A DNA stretch of 64,000 nt from Cepaea nemoralis (GCA_014155875.1 JACEFZ010017841.1:248001-312000), one strand, 5' to 3'. Shown: positions 22,786-33,590, counted from the first letter of the stretch. Made by a program: numbers and translations. Notes: generated by a model from the letters alone, not told the origin.

Positions 22786-22958
22786 TTACTGGTTACTTTC
22801 ATGACGATGTCCATCCTCATACAAATGTGACAACTCAGCAGGCAATCGTCTTCATCTTCCCCATAGTCCTCATTTGTGCTCTCATTTCATTCATCTTTAT
22901 TTGTCTGGCCATTGAAGAATGCAATGAACAAAGTTTACAAATGGCAGCAGCATGATTT
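22786..22958 (+). other. Open frame with one hydrophobic helix, unassigned
   Basis: It continues the frame of the RTE fragment: HDDVHPHTNVTTQQ, then AIVFIFPIVLICALISFIFI and CLAIEECNEQSLQMAAA before a stop. One 24-residue membrane-like helix is evident. There is no initiator of its own and no splice site that I can defend. It lies on the opposite strand inside intron 1. It may be a captured exon or chance. Confidence 0.2.
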
Positions 22959-23325
22959 ATGCAGTGAAGAGATGGCTACATGGAGGGAACAAATACTAGC
23001 ACAGAAAAACTCGTTTCTTGCTGGCTAAGGCTGCAGAAGTGGGTGGCAATTATGTGAAACAGCATATGAACAGAAGAAACATCCAATTATACTGTGCAAG
23101 AAAAACATCATTAACACTTGTACAATCTCAAAATGAAACCCTGACTGTCACTTGACAGATTGTCATCAACTAAATGCAGGGTTATTTGGTGTGTTTTTCC
23201 TGTGGTAAAGATCTGTAAATATCTCTAATTGCCAGAAGACAGTTGTCACATGAGGACAAACTTGAGCAATAGAAACAAGATTGGGAAGTTAACATGTTCG
23301 ACACACACAACAATACTGCACCTAC

Positions 23326-23445
23326 CCTGTAGGACAAGTTGATGAACTCTGGCACAGTTCTGATGACATACAGGCACTGCCACAGGATGGGACTGCTGAC
23401 CAGGTCAGTCTGTGTCACTGTGCTCTTGTGAACACTGACATCCAT
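23326..23445 (-). CDS. Zinc-finger protein, exon 1 (start)
   Basis: Forty codons from ATG at 23445 (MDVSVHKSTVTQTD, then SSPILWQCLYVIRTVPEFIN and LSYR) to a donor AGG|GTAGGT. An in-frame TGA lies eight codons upstream, which supports this start. The exon joins exon 2 in phase 0, and the four exons together sum to 3,672 bases including the stop, divisible by three. No TATA box was identified upstream. Confidence 0.6.
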
Positions 23446-23889
23446 GCTAGATACAGCTCTGTGTGGTCAGCTGGTGCACACCATCACTATATCATCTACC
23501 TGTATCCATGTTTCTTGACCACGCCCTTTTCCACAAAAACTAGAAGATTGTAAGATACATGTGTCAAACATCTCATGCACAAGTTTCCACATTACTAAAT
23601 ATTATCAGTCAATAATGAAATACTCTGTGAAACAATGTAGTGATATTTCTTCTTTTCTGACTGACATCTCCAGTTGGAACACAGAATGACAACCAACATA
23701 TACCCAGCCCTTTGTTAACTTTTCACCACTGGTAGAATTTTGCTGCCCAAGTTTTCGACGGAATTAGGCAGCCAGTCTCAGGCCAACCCTTTTCACACCA
23801 CACTGATGACATTCTTGGTATGTCACAATGTGACTATTCTTGGCTTCCTTTGTGGGCCCCAGCCACTCATGGATATTTCCACTTTGCTG
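23446..23889. other. Upstream flank of the zinc-finger gene
   Basis: About 440 bases of mixed composition between exon 1 and the 35-bp minisatellite. It should hold the promoter if the model is right, but no clear TATA, CCAAT or GC box was seen. Confidence 0.4.
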
Positions 23890-25995
23890 TCATAGTCAGG
23901 GCAGAGTTAAGGGTGAGTTGTCTGTCATAGTCAGGGCAGAGTTGAGGGTGAGTTGTCTGTCATAGTCAGGGCAGAGTTAAGGGTAAGTTGTCTGTCATAG
24001 TCAGGGCAGAGTTGAGGGTGAGTTGTCTGTCATAGTCAGGGCAGAGTTGAGGGTGAGTTGTCTGTCATAGTCAGAGCAGAGTTAAGGGTGAGTTGTCTGT
24101 CATAGTCAGGGCAGAGTTGAGGGTGAGTTGTCTGTCATAGTCAGGGCAGAGTTGAGGGTGAGTTGTCTGTCACAGTCAGGGCAGAGTTAAGGGTGAGTTG
24201 TCTGTCACAGTCAGGGCAGAGTTACGGGTAAGTTGTCTGTCATAGTCAGGGCAGAGTTGAGGGTGATTTGTCTGTCACAGTCAGGGCAGAGTTACGGGTA
24301 AGTTGTCTGTCATAGTCAGGGCAGAGTTGAGGGTGAGTTGTCTGTCATAGTCAGGGCAGAGTTGAGGGTGAGTCGTCTGTCATAATCAGGGCAGAGTTGA
24401 GGGTGAGTTGTCTGTCAGTCAGGGCAGAGTTGAGGGTGAGTTGTCTGTCACAATCAGGGCAGAGTTGAGGGTGAGTCGTCTGTCATAATCAGGGCAGAGT
24501 TGAGGGTGAGTTGTCTGTCAGTCAGGGCAGAGTTGAGGGTGAGTTGTCTGTCACAGTCAGGGCAGAGTTGAGGGTGAGTCATCTGTGATAGTCAGGGCAG
24601 AGTTGAGGGTGAGTTGTCTGTCATAGTCAGGGCAGAGTTGTCTGTCATAGTCAGGGCAGAGTTGAGGGTGAGTCGTCTGTCACAGTCAGGGCAGAGTTGA
24701 GGGTGAGTTGTCTGTCACAGTCAGGGCAGAGTTGAGGGTGAGTCGTCTGTCATAGTCAAGGCAGAGTTGAGGGTGAGTCGTCTGTCATAGTCAGGGCAGA
24801 GTTGAGGGTGAGTCGTCTGTAATAGTCAGGGCAGAGTTGAGGGTGAGTCATCTGTGATAGTCAGGGCAGAGTTGAGGGTGAGTTGTCTGTCACAGTCAGG
24901 GCAGAGTTGAGGGTGAGTCGTCTGACATAGTCAGGGCAGAGTTGAGGGTGAGTTATCTGTCACAGTCAGCGCAGAGTTGAGGGTGAGTTGTCTGACATAG
25001 TCAGGGCAGAGTTGAGGGTGAGTTATCTGTCACAGTCAGCGCAGAGTTGAGGGTGAGTCGTCTCTGTCATAGTCAGGGCAGAGTTGAGGGTGAGTTGTCT
25101 GTCACAGTCAGGGCAGAGTTGAGGGTGAGTCGTCTGTCATAGTCAAGGCAGAGTTGAGGGTGAGTCGTCTGTCATAGTCAGGGCAGAGTTGAGGGTGAGT
25201 CATCTGTCACAGTCAGGGCAGAGTTGAGGGTGAGTCGTTTGTGATAGTCAGGGCAGAGTTGAGGGTGAGTTGTCTGTGATAGTCAGGGCAGAGTTGAGGG
25301 TGAGTCGTCTGTCATAGTCAGGGCAGAGTTGAGGGTGAGTTGTCTGTCACAGTCAAGGCAGAGTTGAGTTGTCTGTCACAGTAAGGGCAGAGTTGAGGGT
25401 GAATTGTCTGACAGTCAGGGCAGAGTTGAGGGTGTTGTCTGTCAGTCAGGGCAGAGTTGAGGGTGAATTGTCTGACAGTCAGGGCAGAGTTGAGGGTGTT
25501 GTCTGTCAGTCAGGGCAGAGTTGAGGGTGAATTGTCTGTCAGTCAGGGCAGAGTCGAGGGTGAGTTGTCTGTCAGTCAGAGTTGAGGGTGAGTTGTCTGT
25601 CAGTCAGGGCAGAGTTGAGGGTGAGCTGACTGTCATAGTCAGGGCAGAGTTGAGGGTGAGTTGTCTGTCATAGTCAGGGCAGAGTTGAGGGTGAGTTGTC
25701 TGTCAGTCAGGGCAGAGTTGAGGGTGAGTTGTCTGTCAGTCAGGGCAGAGTTAAGGGTGAGCTGACTGTCATAGTCAGGGCAGAGTTAAGGGTGAGTTGT
25801 CTGTAATGTCAGGGCAGAGTTAAGGGTGAGTTATCTGTAATATCAGGGCAGAGTTGAGGGTGAGTTGTCTGTCAGTCAGGGCAGAGTTGAGGGTGAGCTG
25901 ACTGTCATAGTCAGGGCAGAGTTGAGGGTGAGCTGACTGTCATAGTCAGGGCAGAGTTGAGGGTGAGTTATCTGTAATATCAGGGCAGAGTTTAA
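23890..25995. repeat. Minisatellite, 35-bp unit, about 60 copies
   Basis: The unit is GTCAGGGCAGAGTTGAGGGT followed by GAGTTGTCTGTCATA, with CACA, GATA and deletion variants (33 and 30 bp). It lies 5' of the zinc-finger gene and ends about 50 bases before a LINE RNase H fragment. Confidence 0.95.
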
Positions 25996-26049
25996 TCCTT
26001 TCTGCCTCTTTCCACCTAACACCTGACAGAGTCATGACTGGCAAAATAG

Positions 26050-26200
26050 TTTCATTTGCATGTTAGGGGATGCGGGTGTACAAGGAAATGAGCAGGCTGA
26101 GAAGCTTGCAGGAAAGGCTACTGTGGAAGGCGAACAAACCATGGACCCAGCTGATAAACTGAATGCTCTAGGAGATGAACACTACGCAGGAAGCCAAGGC
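26050..26200 (+). pseudogene. LINE RNase H fragment
   Basis: GDAGVQGNEQAEKLAGKATV matches the end of an RNase H domain in I-like LINEs (compare HCGVPGNDRADQLAKEGA in the full-length element, read across its frameshift). It runs into a poly-G tract (26202-26224). Confidence 0.7.
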
Positions 26201-26280
26201 TGGGGGGGGGGGGGGGGGGGGGGGAAGAGATCCAAGCACTATGGACTGAATGGTTCGATGTGCAATGAACTTTAACTAAC

Positions 26281-26655
26281 TTCACAACAATCACTGTAAT
26301 GAGACAGTATCATTCAAACAAAACTACTTTCACAACAATATACAATGTATCATTCAAACAAAACTACCTACACTGACTTCACAACATACACTGTTGTGTT
26401 GTATCATTCAAACAAAACTACCTTCACAACAACATACACTGTAATGAAATGAGACTATCATTCACACAAAACTACCTATACATAATACAACAACACACTG
26501 TATCATACAGTATCATTCCCACAAAACGACCTTCACAACAACACACACTGTATCATTCACACAAAACCATCTTCACAACAACACACACTGTATGTATCAT
26601 TCACACAAAACTACCTTCACAACATACACTTACACTATGCACACACTGGACAGCC
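26281..26655. repeat. Degenerate minisatellite, about 40-65 bp unit
   Basis: Irregular repeats of CTTCACAACAACACACACTG plus TATCATTCACACAAAACTAC, about eight copies with indels. Confidence 0.7.
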
Positions 26656-27083
26656 ATCCACATTGTGATATTGCTTACTTAAACTTTCACAGTTCAGTGG
26701 AATATTGGTGGATTAATTTAATTTTAAACACAAAATGTGTAAAACTACGTCATGTTTATGCCTGTCTGTAATGTTACGTGGGCGGTCGCTTTACCCTTGT
26801 CCCAGATGTTTTCCGTGAATTCTCCCAGCAACCTCCACACTGACTATTGATTGTCTCGCCACAGGTGGAGTGGGGAAGGTGGAAATAAATGGATGCCGCT
26901 TTTCGTGGAAATCACTGTCCAGCCTACCATATGTTGGCCAGCATCTCTCTGCACAAACCTAGTCTTCGCCTGAACAACATCACGTTATTCGCCTAAGAAG
27001 ATGTTTATTTTTTTTCTTACAATATATGCACAGGGAAGGCAACATGTTAAGAAATTTGAAACAGTTTAGTTTAACTACAGACC

Positions 27084-27200
27084 TTCTCCATCTTTGCGAC
27101 CAGTAGAAACCAAACCGGAAGTACGGGCGGGCGGGACTCTCATTGGTTGAGAAATTAGGAAACTTCCCTGAACACATCAATCACGTGACCGGAATGTTTC
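27084..27200. promoter_or_regulatory. Promoter-like cluster of factor sites
   Basis: Within 90 bases are ACCGGAAGT (ETS type, 27114), GGGCGGGCGGG (GC box, 27125), ATTGG (reverse CCAAT, 27142), and TCACGTGACC (E-box, 27181) fused to a second ACCGGAA. This density is typical of TATA-less housekeeping promoters. On the minus strand a short ATG GAG AAG followed by GT sits just downstream (27091-27083), a possible tiny first coding exon. No gene body was identified. Confidence 0.4.
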
Positions 27201-27304
27201 CGGGTCCTCTAGAAGTAGGTCACAGAAATATGTGTCAAACCTTCAGTTGTGGTTTGCTGACAGTCTCCCCCCTCCTCACTTTTCACGGTTGATTCTATCC
27301 GGTT

Positions 27305-27545
27305 TGGAGACTCCGTGGCGAAGTGTTCAAGCCGTCTGCTTCGCGCTCCGAAGGTTGTGGGCTCGATTCCCGGCTACGTCGTTCGGTTCATGAGTGCATT
27401 TTTCTCGGAGACTCCTGGGGGTCGTTGCTGGAGCTACGGAGTTCGTGCTTTGTGCGACGCTTTCGGCAGGATGCCATTCGGAAGAGACCGAGCCATGTGG
27501 GGTAAAACCCAGTGCAATGAAGTCGATCCTCTCGACTTCTAAGAC
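27305..27545 (+). mobile_element. SINE1
   Basis: Well-preserved copy: A-box-like GTGGCGAAGTGTTCAAGCC, B-box GGCTCGATTCCC, then body with GAGTTCGTGCTTTGTGCGAC and an end at CTCGACTTCTAAG. It lies downstream of the promoter-like cluster. Confidence 0.85.
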
Positions 27546-27689
27546 TTCTTCTGTCCGGGGGTTTAGCTAGAAGTAGAAGCTAGATTAACTAGAAGCACAG
27601 AAAACAAGATTGGAAAATGTGTCTGTGAGGCTCGATGGCAGAACGACACATTGTTTAACACACTATCAGTTCGATAGTTTAAAAGTTTT

Positions 27690-27828
27690 GCATCTCCTTT
27701 ACAGGACATCGCTTGTCAACATCAGCATCTTTTAGTTGATTGTTGATTTCTTTTCAAGATTACGCTCAGTAGTTTGCCATTGCTTTCTGAGCGACCGGCT
27801 CCATACTCTCATAAGTCACTGGCGCGAC
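27690..27828 (-). mobile_element. SINE3, partial
   Basis: The minus strand ends with the SINE3 tail (GTCCTGTAAAGGAGATGCAA) and the body block GAAAGCAATGGCAAACTACT. The tRNA-like head is missing. Confidence 0.65.
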
Positions 27829-27930
27829 TCTTCTTCTTCTTCTTCTTCTTCTTCTTCTTCTTCTTCTTCTTCTTCTTCTTCTTTCGTTCGCTTGAAATAT
27901 GTCTATATCTGCAATGTTGTCTCTTGACAT
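27829..27930 (-). mobile_element. Nimb-like LINE 3' tip with long GAA tail
   Basis: On the minus strand, CAAGAGACAACATTGCAGAT to GCGAACGAAAG matches the last 50 bases of the full-length LINE (37748-37795), followed by about 18 GAA triplets (27829-27883). It is an extreme 5' truncation and shows that the family ends in an expandable GAA tail. Confidence 0.8.
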
Positions 27931-28600
27931 AAGCCTGGGTCATTGACATTGAGTTGAGTGACCGGGCATGAGAAAGAATGGAGATGAAAGTGGGAGACAG
28001 TAAAGTGACTGACCTGGCTATGAGAAAACAGCCAGTCCTGAGAAATAAAATAGTGAGGGTAGAGGAAAAACCCCTAGGGTGGATGGGGCGAGAGATAGGG
28101 TAGGTGTGTGAAGTCAAGGGACTTCAAGACAGTTGATGGGTAGATGCAGAACTGGTCGGTAGTCTAAGTAGAAGCGGAGTTAGAGATCTCCGTGTTGTGT
28201 TGTTCTCCTAGTTGTGAAGACAGGCCTGAACCAGAGTGGGTTCTATAGTGAGTGAGGGCCTGAACCCAGAGTGGGTGATATCGTTAGTGGAAACTAAGAC
28301 CCAGTGTGTGGGTGTATTGTGTGAGGTCCAGCGGTGGATAGGAGCTGGATTACCTGTCTTGTGGATTTGATATGAAGCAGGCTTGAGAAGGCATTGATGT
28401 GTGCTGGTTAAATTGTGAGGAGGATATTTATATTCTATGGATTACATTATTTCTGGATGTATAAACATGTTCCGTCTGCCCGTCTTATTTCTGTAATAAA
28501 GGATTATGTGCGCCAACGGAATCTTGTTTAATGACTGGTGAATATGCACTGCGGGGGTGAGTTATATTGCAAGACAGTTAGATATCTCCATTGACACACC
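27931..28600. other. Unassigned region, possible solo LTR
   Basis: No coding signal. A CTGAACCCAGAGTGGG-type motif is repeated twice (28226-28270) and an AATAAAGG signal lies near 28495, followed about 60 bases later by a G-rich stretch; this could be an LTR remnant, but no ends or duplications were found. Confidence 0.25.
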
Positions 28601-28639
28601 ATGAGTATCGTTACCTAGACAACGAGAATCACACGACAA

Positions 28640-29500
28640 TATCATGAACATATCATCGTAAGAACTTCATGATATTATCATCAAGAACGACGTGTGACAT
28701 CTCTTGTATGCATTTAACTGTCTTTTTCATTTCACACAGTGGTCCATAGAGTTTATCTTCCACTGTCGTCTCTCTAGGCCAGAAGGTTTGCCTAGATATG
28801 TTATATCTTGGGTAGTCTTGGAGTATGTGCTCTGCTGTCTGCGAGGCCAATCCACATGTGCACATGGCTGTTTCACCAATCTTGAATTTTGTATACATGT
28901 GGTTGCGTAATCTATTGTGTCCTGTTCTGAGGCGCAGAATAATGACTTGTTCTGGTCTGTCCATTACGTGGTAGTCATCTTGAGCAGGTTTTGGTGGCTT
29001 TCTGACTGATTTAATCATTCTTTTCTTTTGTTGGTATGTAACGGGCACATCAGGCTGTTCTTCTTTGGCTCCTTCCTTAGCCAATTGATCAGCTCTGTCG
29101 TTTCCGGGTACTCCACAGTGGGATGGTATCCACTGTATGGTGACCTTATGCTGACTGCTAAGTTCAGAAAGTAGTGTCCTTAGTACTGCAATTTCCCAGA
29201 CAGGAGCGCCTCGAGTACTGATTTTGCATCTGTCAGTAGCACCACAGGTTGTGTACCATTGCTGGTATTTAGTAATTTCTCTGTTGCTATCTTGATTGGC
29301 TCAATTTCAGCATCATAGTTATGGCAGTACTTTCCTGTCGGTACTCTGACTGTGTCCCTAGTATTATTTGGGTATTCTATGTACACTCCCGCTCCTCCAT
29401 TTCGAACAGCATTTTGTGCCGACCCATTTGTGTAGACTCGGATCCAGAGGTTCTGTGGGTATTCTTCATCAAGGAAGCTGAGAGTGGCTGTTCTGAATTT
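28640..29500 (-). pseudogene. I/Nimb-like LINE, 5'-truncated antisense copy
   Basis: Minus-strand frames at 29180-29386 (YIEYPNNTRDTV, YDAEIEPIKIATEKLL, VVLLTDAKSVLEALL; RNase H with the acidic residues) and 28653-29084 (AKEGAKEEQPDVPVTYQQKK, RTGHNRLRNHMYTKFKIG, MCTCGLASQTAEHILQD) are very close to the full-length copy. The sequence between them is also LINE. It diverges near its 3' end (CIQEMSHVVLDDN), so it is a sister subfamily. It begins about 80 codons before RNase H. Confidence 0.85.
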
Positions 29501-29699
29501 AGAAACACAGTTCTTAAACTGAAAAATTAATTTAACATTTGGTTGCGGATGTCTGGCTAAGAGTTAAGAGGTTACGGTGTCCACCTCAGGCGATATCGAG
29601 TTGGAATGTTATCTTGGACTGGGAATTATTTACAAGAACCAGTGGTGTCTAAAGATGTCATAATCCTATTGTTGTTCCCCCTCCGCCCCCATGATGTCT

Positions 29700-29862
29700 G
29701 CGTATGGCTTGGCTGGTGTATGTACGTCTTCAAGGACAAGAAATCAACACTTTATTCCAACTGACTGGCATAAGGGTTGAACTTGCTACCTCGCCAACAG
29801 CACACCGGAAGTTTAAGAGCGAGGATTCTTATCCACTCGGCCATGCTGTCCTCATAAGCCCG
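29700..29862 (-). mobile_element. tRNA-Leu-like SINE head
   Basis: The minus strand contains CATGGCCGAGTGGATAAGAA (A box of a class II tRNA) and 60 bases later AAGTTCAACCC (B box-like). The body runs about 65 bases further. No matching 3' strand of an acceptor stem is present, so this is a SINE or tRNA relic rather than a gene. Confidence 0.5.
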
Positions 29863-29929
29863 TTCATCTCGTGGATAGAAAGATCAGGTATGAGAACACA
29901 TGCAGAGATACTTAGGTACGTTATGCATA

Positions 29930-30305
29930 TCTTCTTTTTCTGCGTTGGCCTGGAATGTTGTTTTAGACGTAATTGCGTTGTACCTGTTTACAACAGAGCT
30001 ACGATGTTTGCCCCTTTCTGCAGACACATCTAAATTCTTCAAGCATTTGTTGACCGGGTTAACCTTTCCATAGGACGTTCGACTCTCACTGTTGTGGTTT
30101 ATCTCCATCCCAGCTGGTCCATTCTAGAACAGCCGAAAAAAATCCCGGTCAGCCCTCAGGGGAAACAAGGGCAGACCATGGGCATTCCCCGCCACCCAAG
30201 GAGGCTTCCATAATTGCAGAGCCGACAAATGGCGCTCTGGTGCTGGGCTTATCCAAGGAATCGTCACGTCCTGCGCATGGCTGCTTAGCCTAACTTCACG
30301 CTTAG
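29930..30305 (-). mobile_element. SINE4, partial antisense copy
   Basis: It aligns with the second half of the complete SINE4 at 42866-43483: GCAGCCATG head junction, TGGAAGCCTCC, GAATGCCCATGGTC, GACCAGCTGGGATGG, TGTAAACAGGTACAACGCAA. The first 250 bases of the complete element are absent. Confidence 0.75.
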
Positions 30306-31345
30306 CTTATTGTTCTCCATAGAGCTTGTCCTCAAATGAAGCAGGTGTGGGCCAAAATATCTTTCTATATTCTGCATATATTGGACACTCCTGCTACAAA
30401 TGTCTAGCTGTCATTTTGCCAGTTCCACAACTACACTCATCAGTATCTCATATCTTTAGTTTATTGAACAAGTGGTATTTCAGCCTTTTATGTCCTGTGC
30501 GGAGTCTGAAAATGGTTACTTGTTCACTTCGGCAATATGCATCGTCTTTCTGGTGGCCTGGGTGCTCTGATTCTTTTTTTTTTAAAAACCTCGGTTATGT
30601 CTATTGTCAGGCTGAGGTAGTCGTCAGCCCTCTTCTGCCAATATGTCTGTCTCTTCATTTCCAGGTATACTGCAATGTGATGGGATCCACTGTGTTAAAG
30701 CTTTTTTTTTTAAATTTCTGACATAGTCCAAGGAGTGCTGCTCTTAGATCTATTAGTTCTGTGCTGTTTTTGCTCTTCAGTATTGAGACAGCTGACTTTG
30801 CATCTGTTAAGATAGCTACTTGCTTCTCTTTATTTTCCTCCATCAACAGCATTTCTGCTGCAGTTTCAAAGCCTCTACATCTGCATTGAAGTTACCTGAG
30901 AATTTTCCAGTTGCCACTGACTTTTTTCACTCTATTTTTTTTTTTTTTTATTTAGGAGAATTCTCCTCCTCATCCATTTTATATTGAATTTTTGGCTGAT
31001 CCATATGTATATGCATGGGTCCAATTGCTACTTAGGTAACGTTCTTTTATGTAGTTTATGGCTATTTTTATTCTTTCTGTTTCATTCTGAGCGTTCATTT
31101 CCTCAATACCATGAATGTTTTCTATCATCTCAGGCAGTTGCTGCTGTCTCTAAGCTGGGAACTTGTGTGGATTGTTGATGGGTTTGACTATTGATATGTT
31201 AGGTATGGGATTTGTCCTAATCTTTCGTTTTGCGGTTTCTACAAAGTTGCTTCGCTTCAGTCTTCCTTTTCCAAGACCATTAAACTGTTTATACACGGGG
31301 CGGTCTGTCAATATTCTAAATTTTTCTGCTTGTCACTAGGTCTAC
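30306..31345 (-). pseudogene. Second I-like LINE family, RNase H region (antisense)
   Basis: A minus-strand frame at 30655-30852 reads MLLMEENKEKQVAILTDAKS and AVSILKSKNSTELIDL, the RNase H core around its third acidic residue. Upstream (31000-31320) are decayed pieces such as NGLGKGRLKRSNFVETAKRK, homologous to MGRLKRSSFIHQAKRL of the full-length LINE. Poly-T/poly-A tracts at 30575 and 30705 interrupt the frame. Confidence 0.7.
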
Positions 31346-31640
31346 TATAGTATGTCCAATTTGTTTGCCTTCATTCACGATCAATTATTTTGAAAACTGT
31401 CAGTTGCATCGTTATGAAATTTTTCCAGCCGTCTTATATTTACCCCCACCCAAGGAATATGTCTTTGATAGGTCCAAAAGCAACTTAAATCATTGAAAGC
31501 GGCAACATTTCTTTGATGTTTTGGGGAAATGTAGTGAATTCACGCTAACAAACTAGTCTTACAGTAAACCACGTTATTTCTGGTAAAGACACAAGTACAA
31601 GGCGTAGCCAGGTTCGTATGGGAGTGGGTGCAATAAAAAA
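31346..31640. other. No recognisable feature
   Basis: AT-rich DNA between an antisense LINE and an antisense SINE1, without a supported ORF. Confidence 0.4.
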
Positions 31641-31644
31641 AGTA

Positions 31645-31855
31645 GCTTAAAGTAGCATTGCGCCGGGTTTTTATCCCATATGGCTCAGTCTCTTTCCGCA
31701 GGGCGGAAATCGTGGCACAAAGCACGAACTCCGTATCTCCAGCGACGACCCTCTGGAGTCTCCGAAAAAATGCACTCGTGAAATGAAGGAATCGAACATA
31801 CAACCCTCGGAGCCCGAGTCAGACGGCTTGACCACTTCACCACGGAGATTCCCGA
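31645..31855 (-). mobile_element. SINE1 (antisense)
   Basis: Reverse complement shows CTCCGTGGTGAAGTGGTCAA and the body with GGAGATACGGAGTTCGTGCT, then the GACTGAGCCATATGGGATAA end region. B box region is mutated (ATGTTCGATTCC). Confidence 0.8.
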
Positions 31856-32024
31856 GAGGGGTGCAATGTGTAATATTAGTAAAGACAGAGAATGTACAGA
31901 GGTATGGGGTAAATAATGTGTAAATTGACAGGAAAGTAGAAGGAATATATTTCTTACCTTATTTTTCATTTCCTTCTTGTTTCTTCAGCTGCTGGTTAAT
32001 AATTGTACACAAGTATTCATGTTA

Positions 32025-32216
32025 CTAGGATGCATTTAGCTTTTTATATTGAGCTCGTGAAAGCTTCCAAATAGCTGTGCATTAATGTGCGTATGGAGTG
32101 ACCAGAAATGATACCGCAATTTAGTCATCATGTTTCCATTTTTAAGGATCTGTTCAGCTGTCTGTGTAGTTTGTTCACACGTACACATGGGTGACAGACC
32201 CGCTGTGAGTCTTCGT

Positions 32217-32218
<2 letters not shown>
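32025..32218 (-). pseudogene. I-like LINE C-terminal tail (antisense)
   Basis: The minus strand encodes MCTCEQTTQTAEQILKNGN and FWSLHTHINAQLFGSFHEL, the cysteine-containing terminal region of an I-like LINE, diverged from the full-length copy and probably of the 30306-31345 family. A tetranucleotide array abuts it. Confidence 0.65.

Positions 32219-32262
<44 letters not shown>
32219..32262. repeat. (ACAG)n microsatellite
   Basis: Eleven perfect ACAG units between a LINE tail and the IS630-like transposon. Confidence 0.95.
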
Positions 32263-33310
32263 TATTATTATATAGTATTCTCGAGCCAATCTCTAAATAC
32301 ATTACCATTAATTTTATTATGATAATCCCTATTGATACGAACACGAGCCCAGCATTCTGTTGCAAGCCATTATGCGTATTACCAGCATGGGCCATGACCA
32401 AAAGCTGTCCTATACTACTGGGCACATATCGCTTTATCTGTCCATCCACTGGTTGCCATTCCTTATCACTTGTGTGGTGCGCATTGATCCACATTTCATC
32501 CAAACACACTATGCCATAATTTTCTTTGCGCATTTCCCTTATTTCACGTAGGTATCTGCTTCTCATGGCTCCTAAATGCGGTTGCTCGCAAAGATTATTT
32601 CTACCGCCCTTGTACTTTCAACTAGTGAAGATAATGTCCTTATAATTTTCCACAAAGTTGTTTTGGATAGCTCTATGTTATTGTTCTTTCTGAACCAAAC
32701 CCTAAGTTTTCTTACAGTCACTGTTTCTTTGGCATCCAGCATTTTATAATGCTGGATAATCCTGGATATAAAATCCAAAATTTTTATAATTTTAGGAGTC
32801 TCTGTGGCGAAGTGGTCAAGCCTTTTGACTCGGGCTCCAAACGTCGTGGGTTCGATTCCAGTTCACGAGTTAAATTTTTCGGAGACTTCTGTGGGTCGTC
32901 GCTAGAGCTGCGGAGTTCGTGCTTTGTGGATGCTTTGTGTGATGCTTTCCGCGCTGCGGAAAGAGACCGAACCATATGGGATAGAACCCGGTGCAATGAA
33001 GTCGACCCTGTCGTATATCAAGCGACTTTTTAAAGCATTTTTATAATAGCTCGCCTTATGACATCTTTGTCAAAACTGTCTACAATAATCTTTCTACCTA
33101 CCGTTTGGTTATTGCGTGGTGGTTTAATTCCAGATTCTTGCACCCTTTGACAAAATGCCCGTTTACTCAAGCCCAATGCATGCATTGTTCTTTTTCGGAA
33201 TTTGTAATAGTATAAAACAGTTTCTTGCGATCAGCTTCTTGACAAAAATATGTGTACAACTTCATAGCGATCCGTTGAAGTGTACAATTTCGCATTAAAG
33301 CCCATTGAAA
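32263..33310 (-). pseudogene. IS630/Tc1-like transposase, interrupted by SINE1
   Basis: On the minus strand the order is an N-terminal helix-turn-helix part (33300-33040; ALSKRAFCQRVQESGIKPP-like), a middle part (32778-32572; VTVRKLRVWFRKNNNIELS) and a DDE core (32566-32300; YGIVCLDEMWINAHHT, VPSSIGQLLVMAHAG, NAGLVF). LDEMW holds the first Asp-Glu of the core. This resembles the IS630-type transposases common in invertebrates. Frame changes and truncation before the last acidic residue make it inactive. Its terminal repeats were not identified. Confidence 0.65.
32791..33036 (+). mobile_element. SINE1 with 11-bp target-site duplication
   Basis: Bounded by ATTTTTATAAT at 32780-32790 and 33037-33047; removal rejoins the IS630-like transposase sequence. 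Head GTGGCGAAGTGGTCAAGCC and B box GGGTTCGATTCC are intact, making this the cleanest Pol III promoter among the SINE1 copies here. Confidence 0.9.
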
Positions 33311-33590
33311 AATATTCACACATTTCAATGTTAGCGATAAGTGATAAGATTTTTAAAAAAACAAAAACAAAAAAAACATGTTAATCAGGTTTCATGAAAT
33401 AACCCACATTTTGAGACACCTCTGAACAGTCTTAGTTTGAACAACGCGGGGGGGGGGGGGGGGGGGGGGGCAAAGGCCAATCCTGTGAAAACACGTACAA
33501 TATTCAAAATTGAGCCCTGATTGTCTGGCTACGCTGTAATACATTAAAAATTATGAATTTCATGTCAGACCCGTAAATTATATATCTCAT
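33311..33590. other. AT-rich spacer with poly-G tract
   Basis: A-rich stretch at 33352-33378 and a 23-base G run at 33448-33470. No gene signal. Confidence 0.6.

Larger units (their letters stand above)
20751..23325 (-). other. Intron 1 of the zinc-finger gene
   Basis: Joins exon 1 (donor AGG|GTAGGT) to exon 2 in phase 0. It contains a 33-bp and a 30-bp minisatellite, a short RTE fragment and an unexplained hydrophobic open frame. Confidence 0.6.
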
